Source: Marinomonas fungiae
GTDB lineage: Bacteria; Pseudomonadota; Gammaproteobacteria; Pseudomonadales; Marinomonadaceae
Direction: 5' to 3'
Length of the DNA: 64,000 nucleotides
NCBI RefSeq assembly: GCF_001418205.1
Contig: NZ_LIQF01000006.1
Span: forward strand, 204,464-268,463
Positions 1-8,491 of the stretch are shown here, piece after piece (positions within the stretch are counted from its first letter, which is position 1; every line of letters starts with the position of its first letter). Made by a program: the position numbers and the translations under genes. The notes below the pieces were generated by a model. That model worked only from the letters and a program-made list of their open reading frames with translations. It ran no database searches and was not told the DNA's origin.

Positions 1-957
1 AGTCGATGCTTTTACCGGTTTTGCTCGACTTTTTGTCGCTGTACTTAACTCTTCTGTCGAAGCTTTTTCATCCTTCGGATAAATCCCATAGCCTTTAGCA
101 TCATCGATTTTGTCTTGTTCCTGACGAGCCTTCATCGCCTCATCAAAGAAACCATATCCTTCACCCTCTTGGGTTCGCTTAACATCAGGCACACCAATAT
201 CAGGGGCTTGAGGCTGACTTTGAGCCGCCTCATCACTATCCGATATCTCTACACTTTCAAAAAAACCGAAGCCTTCAATTTCCTCTGAGGTTGTTTTCTC
301 ATCGGCAGCAACCGTACCTGGCGCATCGTCGAAAAAGCCAAAACCTTGGTCTTCTTCACCACTTTCCGCCATATCTTCATCAAAAAAGCCAAAGCCTTGT
401 TCATCATCCGAGTTCGATGGTGAGCCAGCCTCATCATCAAAGAAGCCAAAACCTTCGTCTTCTAAAACCTCAGTCGTTTCAGATTCTTCGAAAAAGCCAA
501 AGCCTTCATCTTCATCATTGGCGGTAGTGTTAGCTGCTGAAGCATCGGTCGCAGAACCCTGCTGAGCCATGGCTTGTGCCAATTCTGTTTCTAAGCGGGC
601 CTTACTCGACTCTATGATGTCCCAGTCAATCTCTTCGTCATTACGGTAGCTATGAAGGATATCTTTCAGCACATCAACCGTTTCAAGTAACACCGTGATC
701 AACTCATTGGTTAACTCGAGCTCTTCATTACGAGCACGGTCCAACATGTTTTCCATCACATGTGTTAAGCCAGTCATCGCATTAAAGCCAAAGATGGCAC
801 TGCCCCCCTTAATAGAGTGGGCAGCGCGGAAGACACTGTTAAGCACCTCAATATCAGGCTCAACCACGTCATAGTCCAACAACATGGTTTCCATTGTCTC
901 TAAGTGCTCTTGTGCCTCATCAAAAAAGGCTTCATTGAACTGACTTAAGTTATCCAT
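1..957 (-). CDS. cheA: Chemotaxis histidine kinase CheA, N-terminal part (cut by window edge)
   Basis: The start and first 319 codons are present and the rest lies left of the window. Residues 1-110 form an Hpt (P1) domain with the motif FRAAHSIKGG, so the phosphorylated histidine is His47. In CheA proteins this His receives phosphate from the kinase core and passes it to CheY. After the Hpt domain, where a P2 CheY-docking domain usually sits, there is a long acidic, low-complexity linker carrying seven copies of a (E/Q)GFGFF-type motif (positions 79-507). The kinase, dimerisation and CheW-like domains are not visible, so identity rests on the Hpt domain, length and context. It is the last visible gene of a minus-strand cluster and follows cheY by 36 bases. 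Confidence 0.88.
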   Translation of the reverse strand, partial: MDNLSQFNEAFFDEAQEHLETMETMLLDYDVVEPDIEVLNSVFRAAHSIKGGSAIFGFNAMTGLTHVMENMLDRARNEELELTNELITVLLETVDVLKDILHSYRNDEEIDWDIIESSKARLETELAQAMAQQGSATDASAANTTANDEDEGFGFFEESETTEVLEDEGFGFFDDEAGSPSNSDDEQGFGFFDEDMAESGEEDQGFGFFDDAPGTVAADEKTTSEEIEGFGFFESVEISDSDEAAQSQPQAPDIGVPDVKRTQEGEGYGFFDEAMKARQEQDKIDDAKGYGIYPKDEKASTEELSTATKSRAKPVKAST

Positions 958-993
958 CAAACTCTCCGAAAAGACCTACGTTGGCTTTCATCG

Positions 994-1359
994 TTAGCGC
1001 AATACTTTCGATACCACTTCTAGCAGTTTTTTAGGATCAAATGGTTTTACCATCCAGCCAGTTGCGCCTGCCGCCTTGCCTTTTTGCTTCATCATATCGC
1101 TTGCTTCAGTGGTCAGTACGATAAGAGGCGTACGAGCATAAGCAGGCATAGCACGTAGAGATTTAATTAAAGTAATGCCATCCATGTTCGGCATATTCTG
1201 ATCCGTTAATACGAAGTCGTAGCGTTCCGTCTTACAAAAATTCAATGCTTCTTGGCCATCTTTAGCGGCTTTAACAGTGTACCCAGCCCCTTTTAAGGTC
1301 ATTTCAACCATTTGACGTACAGATGGTGAATCATCAACGATAAGCAGCTTCTTGCTCAT
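994..1359 (-). CDS. cheY: CheY-like single-domain response regulator
   Basis: A 121-residue stand-alone receiver. The acidic pair is Asp9/Asp10, the phospho-acceptor is Asp53 (TDQNMPNMDG), the switch Thr is Thr83 (VLTTEAS) and the conserved Lys is Lys105 (MVKPFD). There is no output domain, so it should signal by protein contact, as CheY does at the flagellar motor or at another target. Trp102 sits near the position where motor-binding CheY often has an aromatic switch residue. It lies between the three-domain phosphatase gene (8-base gap) and cheA, so CheA is the likely phosphodonor. Whether it acts on the flagellar motor cannot be told from the sequence. Confidence 0.93.
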   Translation of the reverse strand: MSKKLLIVDDSPSVRQMVEMTLKGAGYTVKAAKDGQEALNFCKTERYDFVLTDQNMPNMDGITLIKSLRAMPAYARTPLIVLTTEASDMMKQKGKAAGATGWMVKPFDPKKLLEVVSKVLR

Positions 1360-1367
1360 AAAGTCCT

Positions 1368-3026
1368 CTAATAATCTAAAGTAACGTGGGTCGTATTTGT
1401 GTTTTGATCATAACTGAATGTATGACAAAGAGAAGTAATTAACTTTAACCCCCTGCCATAAGCTACGTCATTACCCAAATCTTTTAATTTTTCTATGGCA
1501 TAACCAGAGCCACTATCGCTCAATTTCACGGTGAGCTTTTGAGATGTCTCATCCCAAGCAAGCTTCACTGTGACTTTATCTGTCGCCGCGATAGTTGCTT
1601 GCTTCTCTTCTCTTATGGAGAGATAGGCAATAAAATCTTCTTCTTTTAATTTCGATGGAATATGAAAAATCCCATGGTCAACAGCATTGACAAATAACTC
1701 TGTCAAAACTGTAAATGTTTTTTGACAAAAATCCTTATGGAACCCATAAGTGCCTAGCAACTCAGCAATATTGTAGGCAAACTTTTCATTATTTAATGCG
1801 TTACCCGTTAATTCAAATTCAAAACTAAAAGAACCAGGTAGCGGCTTAGATAACGCTTCAACTTGTTTAAGTTCTTCCCTTAACAAAGCTAAGTCTAGAA
1901 CAGCCAACGTCATATCATCGTGATCATTCAAATCGTTGGTAAAGTTCTCATAGCTGTGCATCATTGATAGCAAGCTTTCTGGATCATCTAAATTAGCGGC
2001 AATGATGTCGTAGGTTTCGCCAAATGATAGGCTACGGCCATCCATCACTTTATTCTCAATAAGACCATCGCTAAATAAAGCGATCTTGCTGATCTTATCT
2101 AGCTCAAACACTTCCATTTTTGTGCTAACAAGGTCATCAGGAAGAATACCAATTGCCACATGATGCGATGTGACTTTACGAAGGCTGCCATCATTATCAA
2201 ACATCAAAACCGCGGGCATGCCACCATTCCAAATGCGAATAGTGTTATCAGACAAAGAAAGCTCAAGCAAAACAGCGGCGACAAAGCGGTTCTGGGGAAT
2301 ACATTGACTATGCTTCGCACTCAGCTCTTTAAGAATGGCTCCCAATGACAAGCCTTTTGACACCATCGCAGCGAAAGTAGACACCAATGGATAAATCGTT
2401 AGCGCTGCAGCCATTCCATGCCCAGTTGCGTCCGCCAATAAAACAATCAAATTGCCATTTGGGGCTTTGGCTGATAATAACATGTCACCACAAAACTTAC
2501 CGGAAGAGCGTATGACGGTATTCAGACCATTCACTTTAGTCGTATGTACTTTCAAAATGTGGTTGTACACATAATGAGCTAACTCTTCTTCTTGCTCTTT
2601 CTCATGAGCAATGCGTTGATACATTTCGTTTGCATCAAATAAGGCACGTTCAGTGATTGAGTTTCGAATAAAATTTCGCACACGACTGGCCAATAAAATA
2701 GGATGCACAGACTTATTAATAAAATCCCTAACACCTAGATCAAAAAACTCAGCTACTCGATTTTGCTCATAATCACCAGTCATCACCAAAATAGGTATTA
2801 ATGGATGGCTTACGCGAAGTTTTTCCACTAATTGCGTAGAGTCACCGTCTGGCAAATGGACATCCAGAAGAAACAACGCAATGTCATGCTCAGGAATTAA
2901 AGCCTTAGCTTCCGCAATAGTCTTTGCAGTAATTGTTTTAATGCCTTGAGCGGATAGCGACTTAGAAACAATCAAGCATGTACTAATATCATCTTCCAGA
3001 ATGAGAACGCAATTTTCTAAAGACAT
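1368..3026 (-). CDS. Response regulator with PP2C phosphatase and HATPase domains (HsbR/RsbU-like)
   Basis: A 552-residue protein with three modules: a receiver (about 5-120; phospho-acceptor Asp55 in LLDVHLPDG, MTGD and INKS motifs), a helical linker (about 120-165), a PP2C/SpoIIE-type phosphatase (about 170-375, with DATGHG), and a C-terminal RsbW-like HATPase (about 410-552, N-box ELFVNAVDHG and DSGSGYA). In HsbR of Pseudomonas the phosphatase and kinase halves dephosphorylate and phosphorylate a STAS partner according to receiver phosphorylation. The STAS gene lies 12 bases upstream, which strongly suggests a partner-switching pair. Its placement between a receptor and cheY-cheA suggests that the receiver takes its signal from CheA. 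That link is inference. Confidence 0.88.
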   Translation of the reverse strand: MSLENCVLILEDDISTCLIVSKSLSAQGIKTITAKTIAEAKALIPEHDIALFLLDVHLPDGDSTQLVEKLRVSHPLIPILVMTGDYEQNRVAEFFDLGVRDFINKSVHPILLASRVRNFIRNSITERALFDANEMYQRIAHEKEQEEELAHYVYNHILKVHTTKVNGLNTVIRSSGKFCGDMLLSAKAPNGNLIVLLADATGHGMAAALTIYPLVSTFAAMVSKGLSLGAILKELSAKHSQCIPQNRFVAAVLLELSLSDNTIRIWNGGMPAVLMFDNDGSLRKVTSHHVAIGILPDDLVSTKMEVFELDKISKIALFSDGLIENKVMDGRSLSFGETYDIIAANLDDPESLLSMMHSYENFTNDLNDHDDMTLAVLDLALLREELKQVEALSKPLPGSFSFEFELTGNALNNEKFAYNIAELLGTYGFHKDFCQKTFTVLTELFVNAVDHGIFHIPSKLKEEDFIAYLSIREEKQATIAATDKVTVKLAWDETSQKLTVKLSDSGSGYAIEKLKDLGNDVAYGRGLKLITSLCHTFSYDQNTNTTHVTLDY

Positions 3027-3038
3027 AATAATTTAAGC

Positions 3039-3320
3039 CTATTCGTACTCGAATAAGGTATGGAAATTAGCCATTTCTAAAATATCTTTTGCTGTTCCCG
3101 TAACGTTTCGTACAAAACCTTTACCGCCCGACGCGCTAATTTTACGACGCAACAAAACCATCATCCCCAATGCAGAAGAATCCACATAGGTTACGCGAGA
3201 AAAATCCAAAACAACTTGGTTGCTTTTCAACAAAGCCTGCTCATAGGATTCAGTAAACCATTTATGAGTACTAAAATCGAATCGTTCAGGGATACTAATG
3301 ACGACAGGTGACTGAGACAT
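3039..3320 (-). CDS. STAS-domain anti-anti-sigma-factor-like protein (HsbA/SpoIIAA-like)
   Basis: A single 93-residue STAS domain. The phosphorylation-site motif VDSSALG includes Ser48/Ser49, corresponding to the regulatory Ser of SpoIIAA/RsbV. The preceding strand (QVVLDFSRV) and the following helix fit the fold. The likely phosphatase and kinase are both in the adjacent three-domain protein. In HsbA-type systems the phosphorylation state decides which partner (an anti-sigma factor or a diguanylate cyclase) is bound. No such partner gene is in this window. It sits 17 bases after the receptor gene in the same operon. Confidence 0.88.
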   Translation of the reverse strand: MSQSPVVISIPERFDFSTHKWFTESYEQALLKSNQVVLDFSRVTYVDSSALGMMVLLRRKISASGGKGFVRNVTGTAKDILEMANFHTLFEYE

Positions 3321-3337
3321 ATGCTTTCCTAAAATCT

Positions 3338-4480
3338 TTAAAATAAATCAATATCACCGCTGCCCACATCTTGTTGTGAGACCGGATTATGACGCTCTTG
3401 GCTGTGAGCCTTGATTCGCTCAAGCTTATCTCTCATGACATGCTCAAGATCCTCAAAAGAGGTAGTTTTAATACTTTCCAGATGCTCAGCAATAAACTTT
3501 AAGGTTTCAATGGTGTATTCGATATTTTGGCGGTTAATGTCATCAAACTGTAATCCACGAGTCGCCGCAAAAATTGCACTCTCAATACCACCGGCTAATT
3601 CATCTAATTCTGTAGTAACCTTAGAATCGCTTTCAGCTTTCTGGACGATGTGCTCCAGAACTTGCTGCATTTTTCGCTTAGACTCCATAATGTAGGTCAC
3701 ATCATGAGCCGCTAAACTTTCCATCGAAGCCGTTAACGCCGCCACCTGCGATTGAATCTTTTGTAGTTGCGTCTGAATCGCAACACTGAAACCAGCGGAA
3801 CGATTAGAGAGCGTTCGAACCTCATCCGCCACCACAGCAAAACCGCGACCGGCTTCACCAGCACGAGCCGCCTCGATTGCAGCATTAAGCGCCAACAAGT
3901 TAGTCTGTTCAGCAATGTCATCGATGTCTTTTAATGCTTTGGTGACGATCGGCATTTCTTCGTGAATTTCGTTTACTTTGCTTAGCAGATCCATCGACTC
4001 GGCAGACATTTCAACCGTGGTGTTAATAAAACGATCCAGTGTTTTCGCCGTCTGATCTGCAAAGTTTTGCATCACTTCACTGTGACTACGTGAACCATCA
4101 TGGTTGTCGTTAATTAAGGAACGAATACACTCTTCTTGCTGTCGGATTAAACGGTGAGTGTCTTCGAAAGAGGAGCTAAGTAACTCAATAGCACTTTGCT
4201 GTGTGGTCAGGACATTGTCTAGATCGGCATTACACACATTTAAGATAGGAATCAATTCGCGATTAAATAATTTTTGGGCTTCTGCTTTATCAACTAAATC
4301 ATTCGTTTCATATGTCTCATTTTGAGAAACTGGATCGTCACTTGCGTGGTGTCGGGCCAGAAAAACCAGAAGAGCACCAGATAAAACTAACACCAACAAG
4401 GCAGGCCAAAAATAACCAGATAAGCCCAGCAGGCCAGCTACTGCAACCGCGAACACATGTATCAGAGACAACTTCAGCAT
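3338..4480 (-). CDS. Methyl-accepting chemotaxis-like receptor without periplasmic sensor
   Basis: A 380-residue protein with two closely spaced hydrophobic segments near the N terminus (about 5-22 and 25-43), a cytoplasmic helical linker and an MCP signalling hairpin. The hairpin tip is around [20 protein letters not shown], followed by [15 protein letters not shown], the region that contacts CheA and CheW. There is no periplasmic ligand domain, so it probably senses an intracellular or membrane-linked signal. It is the first gene of the cluster, with the STAS, phosphatase, cheY and cheA genes behind it. The C-terminal 60 residues are charged helices without a recognisable CheR/CheB-tethering peptide. 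Confidence 0.86.
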   Translation of the reverse strand: MLKLSLIHVFAVAVAGLLGLSGYFWPALLVLVLSGALLVFLARHHASDDPVSQNETYETNDLVDKAEAQKLFNRELIPILNVCNADLDNVLTTQQSAIELLSSSFEDTHRLIRQQEECIRSLINDNHDGSRSHSEVMQNFADQTAKTLDRFINTTVEMSAESMDLLSKVNEIHEEMPIVTKALKDIDDIAEQTNLLALNAAIEAARAGEAGRGFAVVADEVRTLSNRSAGFSVAIQTQLQKIQSQVAALTASMESLAAHDVTYIMESKRKMQQVLEHIVQKAESDSKVTTELDELAGGIESAIFAATRGLQFDDINRQNIEYTIETLKFIAEHLESIKTTSFEDLEHVMRDKLERIKAHSQERHNPVSQQDVGSGDIDLF

Positions 4481-5026
4481 AGAGACAATCCTTAGAAACC
4501 TTCATGAGCGCCTAGAGCATCATGCAACTCGCGCCCTTAGCTTTTTTAATGCACCTTAAAACCATTATAAGGTAAAGCTGTTTCATTGCATCCTTTGTCA
4601 GCGAAACAAAAATGCTTATAAGCCATTAATTTGAATCAGTTTTTCTTTTAGAGCAACATAAAAAACACAAAAAAACACGAAAACACCGACAAATGAAACA
4701 CCAGCACTGTAATGCTGCATAACGCTTCAAATCATAAAGATAGTTTAATATCGTACATGTTATTTAGAAACCGTTAAGAAATCTGATGCCCATAAAAATA
4801 TTGATCCAGATTAGCTCACCAAGATTTTATAATTATTTTTTATAGCTTAGTCGTAATGTTCTGAATTTCAAAGCAAAAGTTCCTGAGCTCAATCACCACA
4901 TGCCCCACCTACCTTACGGCCTCCTAGCACATTTAAAAGAGAATCGAGCCATAACTTCACTAAATCCGAATCAAGAAAGTCTCGAACTTATTTCAAAGCT
5001 ATCTGAGTGGTGATGACCACTGAGCA
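4481..5026. other. Long AT-rich intergenic stretch before the receptor cluster
   Basis: About 550 bases separate the receptor gene from the repeat-like element and tRNA-Val. It presumably holds the promoter of the receptor cluster (read leftwards), but I cannot point to convincing -35/-10 boxes or a flagellar sigma28 promoter. A plus-strand frame at 4900-5013 could encode 37 residues from an ATG, but it has no clear ribosome site and no family I recognise. A short hairpin (AGTGGT/ACCACT) lies at 5006-5021. Confidence 0.5.
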
Positions 5027-5054
5027 TTTCTAAGCCGCCTGTTCGACGGTGAAG
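5027..5054 (-). repeat. Solitary type I-F CRISPR-repeat-like sequence
   Basis: Read on the minus strand, these 28 bases begin CTTCACCGTCGAACAG and end GGCGGCTTAGAAA. From memory this differs at only about three positions from gammaproteobacterial type I-F (Csy) repeats of the GTTCACCGCCG...GGCGGCTTAGAAA form, and the central stem (CCGTC with GGCGG) still pairs with one G-U. No second copy lies 60 bases to either side and no cas gene is nearby, so it is not an array. It may be a relic or a chance match. Confidence 0.4.
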
Positions 5055-5131
5055 TCACTTGTAAAGAGACGCTGGGATCAAAGGCTTTCGATTGTTAAAA
5101 CCGGGAGCAGAAAAAAATGAAGGGTTAAAAA

Positions 5132-5160
5132 CAGAAAAGCCGAGCTTGTGGCTCGGCTTC
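5132..5160 (-). terminator. Rho-independent terminator of tRNA-Val
   Basis: The stem GCCGAGC/GCTCGGC (5139-5145 with 5151-5157) plus flanking A-T pairs has a 5-base loop. On the minus strand it is followed by TTTTCTGTTTTT. It lies about 40 bases after the 3' end of tRNA-Val in the direction of transcription. Confidence 0.82.
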
Positions 5161-5200
5161 TGTTGCATGATTTTTGATTTAAAACCACACTTTAAAATTC

Positions 5201-5277
5201 TGGTAGGTCTAAGCAGATTCGAACTGCTGACCTCATCCATGTCAAGGATGCGCTCTAACCAACTGAGCTATAGACCT
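5201..5277 (-). tRNA. tRNA-Val (GAC)
   Basis: A 77-base tRNA including encoded CCA. The acceptor stem AGGTCTA/TAGACCT, D-arm (AGCTCAGTTGGTTAGAGC), anticodon arm CATCC-TTGACAT-GGATG with anticodon GAC, and T-arm with GTTCGAATC are all clear. It has its own promoter just upstream and a terminator downstream, so it is a single-gene unit. Confidence 0.96.
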
Positions 5278-5291
5278 AGAAAGTGCTGGTT

Positions 5292-5319
5292 ATTATACGC
5301 AGCACTTAATCCAGTTCAA
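5292..5319 (-). promoter_or_regulatory. Sigma70 promoter of tRNA-Val
   Basis: On the minus strand, TTGAAC (5319-5314) and a perfect TATAAT (5297-5292) are separated by 16 bases. The predicted start is near 5285, about 8 bases before the mature tRNA 5' end. Confidence 0.75.
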
Positions 5320-5373
5320 GCACTTTAAATAAAAATTTAAGTGTTTGTTTTTACTTGATGAATTTCTAGACAA

Positions 5374-7407
5374 CTAAGCCTCGCCGACGTCCTTGAGTTT
5401 CTTTTGCAAAGTACGGATCTGATCTCGATAAGCCGCGGCTAACTCAAACTTCAGGTCTTCTGCTGCTAGCGCCATATCTTTTTGAAGTTGTACGATGGCT
5501 TTTCGCACTTCAGCCACATCGTCCATATTTTCGATTTGGTAATCTTTGACTTTCTCAGCCACTTTGCGGGTTTGCTTACCTTTATTGCGCCCGCCTGCGC
5601 CTGGGTTATAAGCCCCTTCTAGAATATCCTCAACCGACTTAGTAATGCCTTTTGGCACGATGCCGTGTTCTTCGTTAAAGGCTTCTTGCTTAGCACGACG
5701 ACGGATGGTTTCATCCATCGCTCGCTGCATGGAGCCAGTAATTCGATCTGCATATAGAATCGCTTTACCATTTACGTTACGGGCCGCTCGACCTATGGTC
5801 TGAATAAGAGAGCGGTCAGAGCGTAAGAAGCCTTCTTTATCTGCATCCAAAATTGCCACCAGACTCACTTCTGGGATGTCGAGACCCTCTCGCAGCAAGT
5901 TAATACCGACCAACACATCAAATTCACCCAGACGTAAATCACGGATAATCTCCACACGCTCTACCGTATCGATATCTGAATGCAGATAACGCACACGAAT
6001 ACCGTGCTCATGCAGATAATCCGTCAAATCTTCTGCCATACGCTTGGTTAGCGTTGTCACTAAGATACGCTCCCCTTTTGGTAAACGCAGATTGATCTCG
6101 GATAACAAGTCATCCACCTGAGTCGCGACTGGACGCACCTCTAGCTCAGGGTCAACAAGCCCCGTAGGTCGAACGATCTGTTCCACTATCCAATCTTGGT
6201 GTTGCTCTTCGTATTTACCAGGAGTTGCGGAAACAAAAATGGTCTGCGGTTTAATCTGTTCCCATTCTTCAAAACGCATCGGGCGGTTATCTAACGCTGA
6301 AGGCAGGCGAAAACCGTATTCGACAAGGTTTTCTTTACGGGAACGGTCACCTTTGTACATGGCGCCAATTTGCGGCACCGTCACATGGGATTCATCGATG
6401 ACCAATAAAGCATTCGCTGGCAAATAATCAAATAAAGTTGGCGGTGGTGACCCTTCGGGTCGACCAGATAAATAACGTGAGTAGTTCTCGATACCAGAGC
6501 AATACCCCAGCTCTTGCATCATTTCTAAGTCATAGTTGGTACGCTGTTCTAGGCGCTGCAATTCCACTAATTTGTTTAAAGATTTAAGCTGTTCAAGACG
6601 CACATCCAGCTCTTTCTTAATCTTTTCTATCGCCTCTAAGATGGTTTCGCGTGGGGTGACATAGTGGGTTTTAGGATAAATAGTAACGCGCGGAACTTTG
6701 CGAATAGTTCGATTGGTCAGCGGATCAAACACTGCGAGGTTGTCTACTTCATCATCAAACAATTCGATACGAATCGCTTCATCCTCAGAGTCCGCTGGAA
6801 AAATATCAATCACATCACCACGTACACGGAAATTACCACGCTCAAACACCATATCGTTACGGGTGTATTGCAGCTCCGCTAAACGACGCAACACTGAGCG
6901 CTGATCAATGCGATCACCGCGATCTAGATGCAACATCATTTTCAAATAGGACTGAGGGTCGCCCAAGCCGTAAATCGCCGACACCGTTGCCACGATAATG
7001 ACATCTTCACGCTCTAACAAGGCTTTGGTGGCCGACAATCGCATTTGCTCAATGTGTTCGTTTACCGAAGCATCTTTCTCAATGTAAGTATCGGAGGCTG
7101 CAACATAGGCTTCAGGCTGGTAATAGTCGTAATAGGAAACGAAGTATTCCACCGCATTATTTGGAAAGAACTCCTTAAATTCGCCATATAACTGAGCCGC
7201 CAAGGTTTTATTGTGCGCCATGATAATGGTTGGGCGTTTTACTTCAGCGACCACATTGGCAATGGTAAAAGTCTTACCCGATCCGGTTACCCCCAAGAGG
7301 GTTTGATGGGCTAAACCAGCTTCAATTCCTTGCACCAGTTTTTTGATGGCTGCCGGCTGATCACCAGCAGGTTGATACTGCGAAACGACTTGAAATTCCT
7401 GCGACAC
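5374..7407 (-). CDS. uvrB: Excinuclease ABC subunit UvrB
   Basis: 677 residues, full length for UvrB. The helicase-like damage-verification subunit of nucleotide excision repair is delivered to DNA by UvrA and then recruits UvrC. Walker A is GVTGSGKT (39-46). The aromatic beta-hairpin that clamps DNA is seen as [10 protein letters not shown] (about 92-101), Walker B-like DESH is near 340, helicase motifs follow ([20 protein letters not shown]), and a C-terminal UVR coiled coil (about 635-670) should bind UvrC. The start codon is GTG, with only a weak upstream AGGG. I saw no LexA-type CTG-N10-CAG box in the 200 bases upstream, so SOS control is not evident. Confidence 0.97.
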   Translation of the reverse strand: MSQEFQVVSQYQPAGDQPAAIKKLVQGIEAGLAHQTLLGVTGSGKTFTIANVVAEVKRPTIIMAHNKTLAAQLYGEFKEFFPNNAVEYFVSYYDYYQPEAYVAASDTYIEKDASVNEHIEQMRLSATKALLEREDVIIVATVSAIYGLGDPQSYLKMMLHLDRGDRIDQRSVLRRLAELQYTRNDMVFERGNFRVRGDVIDIFPADSEDEAIRIELFDDEVDNLAVFDPLTNRTIRKVPRVTIYPKTHYVTPRETILEAIEKIKKELDVRLEQLKSLNKLVELQRLEQRTNYDLEMMQELGYCSGIENYSRYLSGRPEGSPPPTLFDYLPANALLVIDESHVTVPQIGAMYKGDRSRKENLVEYGFRLPSALDNRPMRFEEWEQIKPQTIFVSATPGKYEEQHQDWIVEQIVRPTGLVDPELEVRPVATQVDDLLSEINLRLPKGERILVTTLTKRMAEDLTDYLHEHGIRVRYLHSDIDTVERVEIIRDLRLGEFDVLVGINLLREGLDIPEVSLVAILDADKEGFLRSDRSLIQTIGRAARNVNGKAILYADRITGSMQRAMDETIRRRAKQEAFNEEHGIVPKGITKSVEDILEGAYNPGAGGRNKGKQTRKVAEKVKDYQIENMDDVAEVRKAIVQLQKDMALAAEDLKFELAAAYRDQIRTLQKKLKDVGEA

Positions 7408-7553
7408 TTTTACGCCCTATACTATTCACCAGCGATAAGCCTTAAAGGGTAACAAATTTCCTTTGCAACGTCTTAGTCAGAATATGACATTAGAAATAAT
7501 TAATATAAAGCGCACACTAGCTAGTACAAATCGCTCTATCTTCACAGTTGCTA

Positions 7554-7571
7554 ATATAAAACTATTTATAT
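7554..7571. promoter_or_regulatory. AT-rich palindrome, candidate operator
   Basis: A perfect inverted repeat, ATATAAA-ACTA-TTTATAT, lies 43 bases upstream of the MBL-fold gene, where a promoter would be expected. AT-rich palindromes here are typical of ArsR-family repressors such as BigR, which controls related persulfide-dioxygenase operons in other bacteria. No such regulator gene is in the window, so the assignment is inference. Confidence 0.4.
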
Positions 7572-7613
7572 AGCATAAAAGAATAACCTTATAACCTTAA
7601 CAGAGGTAGCAGC

Positions 7614-8483
7614 ATGTCTTCTCAACCATTCGTTAAAGCCTTTTTCGACGAAGCCACTTTTACTGTGTCTTACGTTGTTTCTGATGAAACCACAAAATCC
7701 TGTGTCATTATTGACTCGGTTCTGGACTATGATCACGCTTCCGGCCACACCTCAACTAAGTCTGCCGACGATGTTATCCATTATGTGCAATCCGAAGCTC
7801 TGAGCGTTGAATGGATCTTAGAAACACACGTTCATGCAGACCATCTTTCCGCAGCACCTTATCTCAAGAAGGCTTTGGGCGGAAAAATTGTGATTGGTGA
7901 TAATATTACAACGGTGCAAAATACCTTCGGCAAGTTGCTTAATGTGGAACCGCAGTTTGCTTGTGATGGCTCTCAATTCGATCACTTAGTACATGAAGGG
8001 GATGAGCTAACATTCGGCCAGCAACGCGTTGAAGTACTGCACACACCAGGTCACACGCCCGCTTGTGTTACCTATGTGATTGGCGATGCAGCCTTTGTAG
8101 GCGACACTCTATTTATGCCAGATTATGGCACCGCACGCTGCGATTTCCCTGGCGGAGATGCCGCAACATTATACCGCTCTATTCAAAAGATCTTTGCCTT
8201 ACCTGAGCCCACCCGCCTATTTATGTGCCATGACTATAAAGCACCAGGACGAGAAGAGTATATTTGGGAAACTACTGTAGCAGAGCAAAAAGCCAACAAT
8301 GTTCATATCCATCAAGGCATTACCGAAGAGGCTTTCTGTAAGATGCGTACTTCCAAAGACGCGACGCTTGCGATGCCGCGCCTGATTTGGCCGTCCGTGC
8401 AAGTCAACATGCGCGCAGGCGACCTTCCTCCTGCTGAGGAAAACGGTACGCGCTACCTTAAAACACCAATTAACTTGGTATAA
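7614..8483 (+). CDS. MBL-fold hydrolase, probable persulfide dioxygenase (Blh/ETHE1-like)
   Basis: 289 residues with a complete metallo-beta-lactamase fold: THVHADH (71-77), LHTPGHTPA, GDTLF and CHDY supply the metal ligands. The spacing and the tail KAPGREEYIWETT resemble the MBL domain of Blh and ETHE1, Fe(II) enzymes that oxidise glutathione persulfide to sulfite. The rhodanese (DUF442) domain found fused in Blh is absent. A good ribosome site (AGAGG) precedes the ATG. The SulP-type anion permease follows after 8 bases, so the pair could handle sulfide detoxification and movement of the oxidised product. Glyoxalase II is a less likely alternative. Confidence 0.8.
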   Translation: MSSQPFVKAFFDEATFTVSYVVSDETTKSCVIIDSVLDYDHASGHTSTKSADDVIHYVQSEALSVEWILETHVHADHLSAAPYLKKALGGKIVIGDNITTVQNTFGKLLNVEPQFACDGSQFDHLVHEGDELTFGQQRVEVLHTPGHTPACVTYVIGDAAFVGDTLFMPDYGTARCDFPGGDAATLYRSIQKIFALPEPTRLFMCHDYKAPGREEYIWETTVAEQKANNVHIHQGITEEAFCKMRTSKDATLAMPRLIWPSVQVNMRAGDLPPAEENGTRYLKTPINLV

Positions 8484-8491
8484 GGCTGACT

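Noticed and set aside
249..527. Short frames on both strands in the cheA linker
   Set aside because: They arise from the repetitive codons of the GFGFF motif region; only the minus-strand frame ending at position 1 continues cheA.
4481..5026. Flagellar sigma28 promoter for the receptor cluster
   Set aside because: No TAAAGTTT / GCCGATAA pair with proper spacing was recognised on the minus strand.
4960..5100. A CRISPR array around the I-F-like repeat
   Set aside because: Positions 60 bases to either side show no second repeat, so it is at most a single unit.
5092..5328. Open frame running through tRNA-Val
   Set aside because: It covers the tRNA gene, its terminator and its promoter, so it cannot be a conserved protein gene.
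7408..7613. LexA box for uvrB
   Set aside because: No CTG-N10-CAG type sequence was found near the uvrB start.
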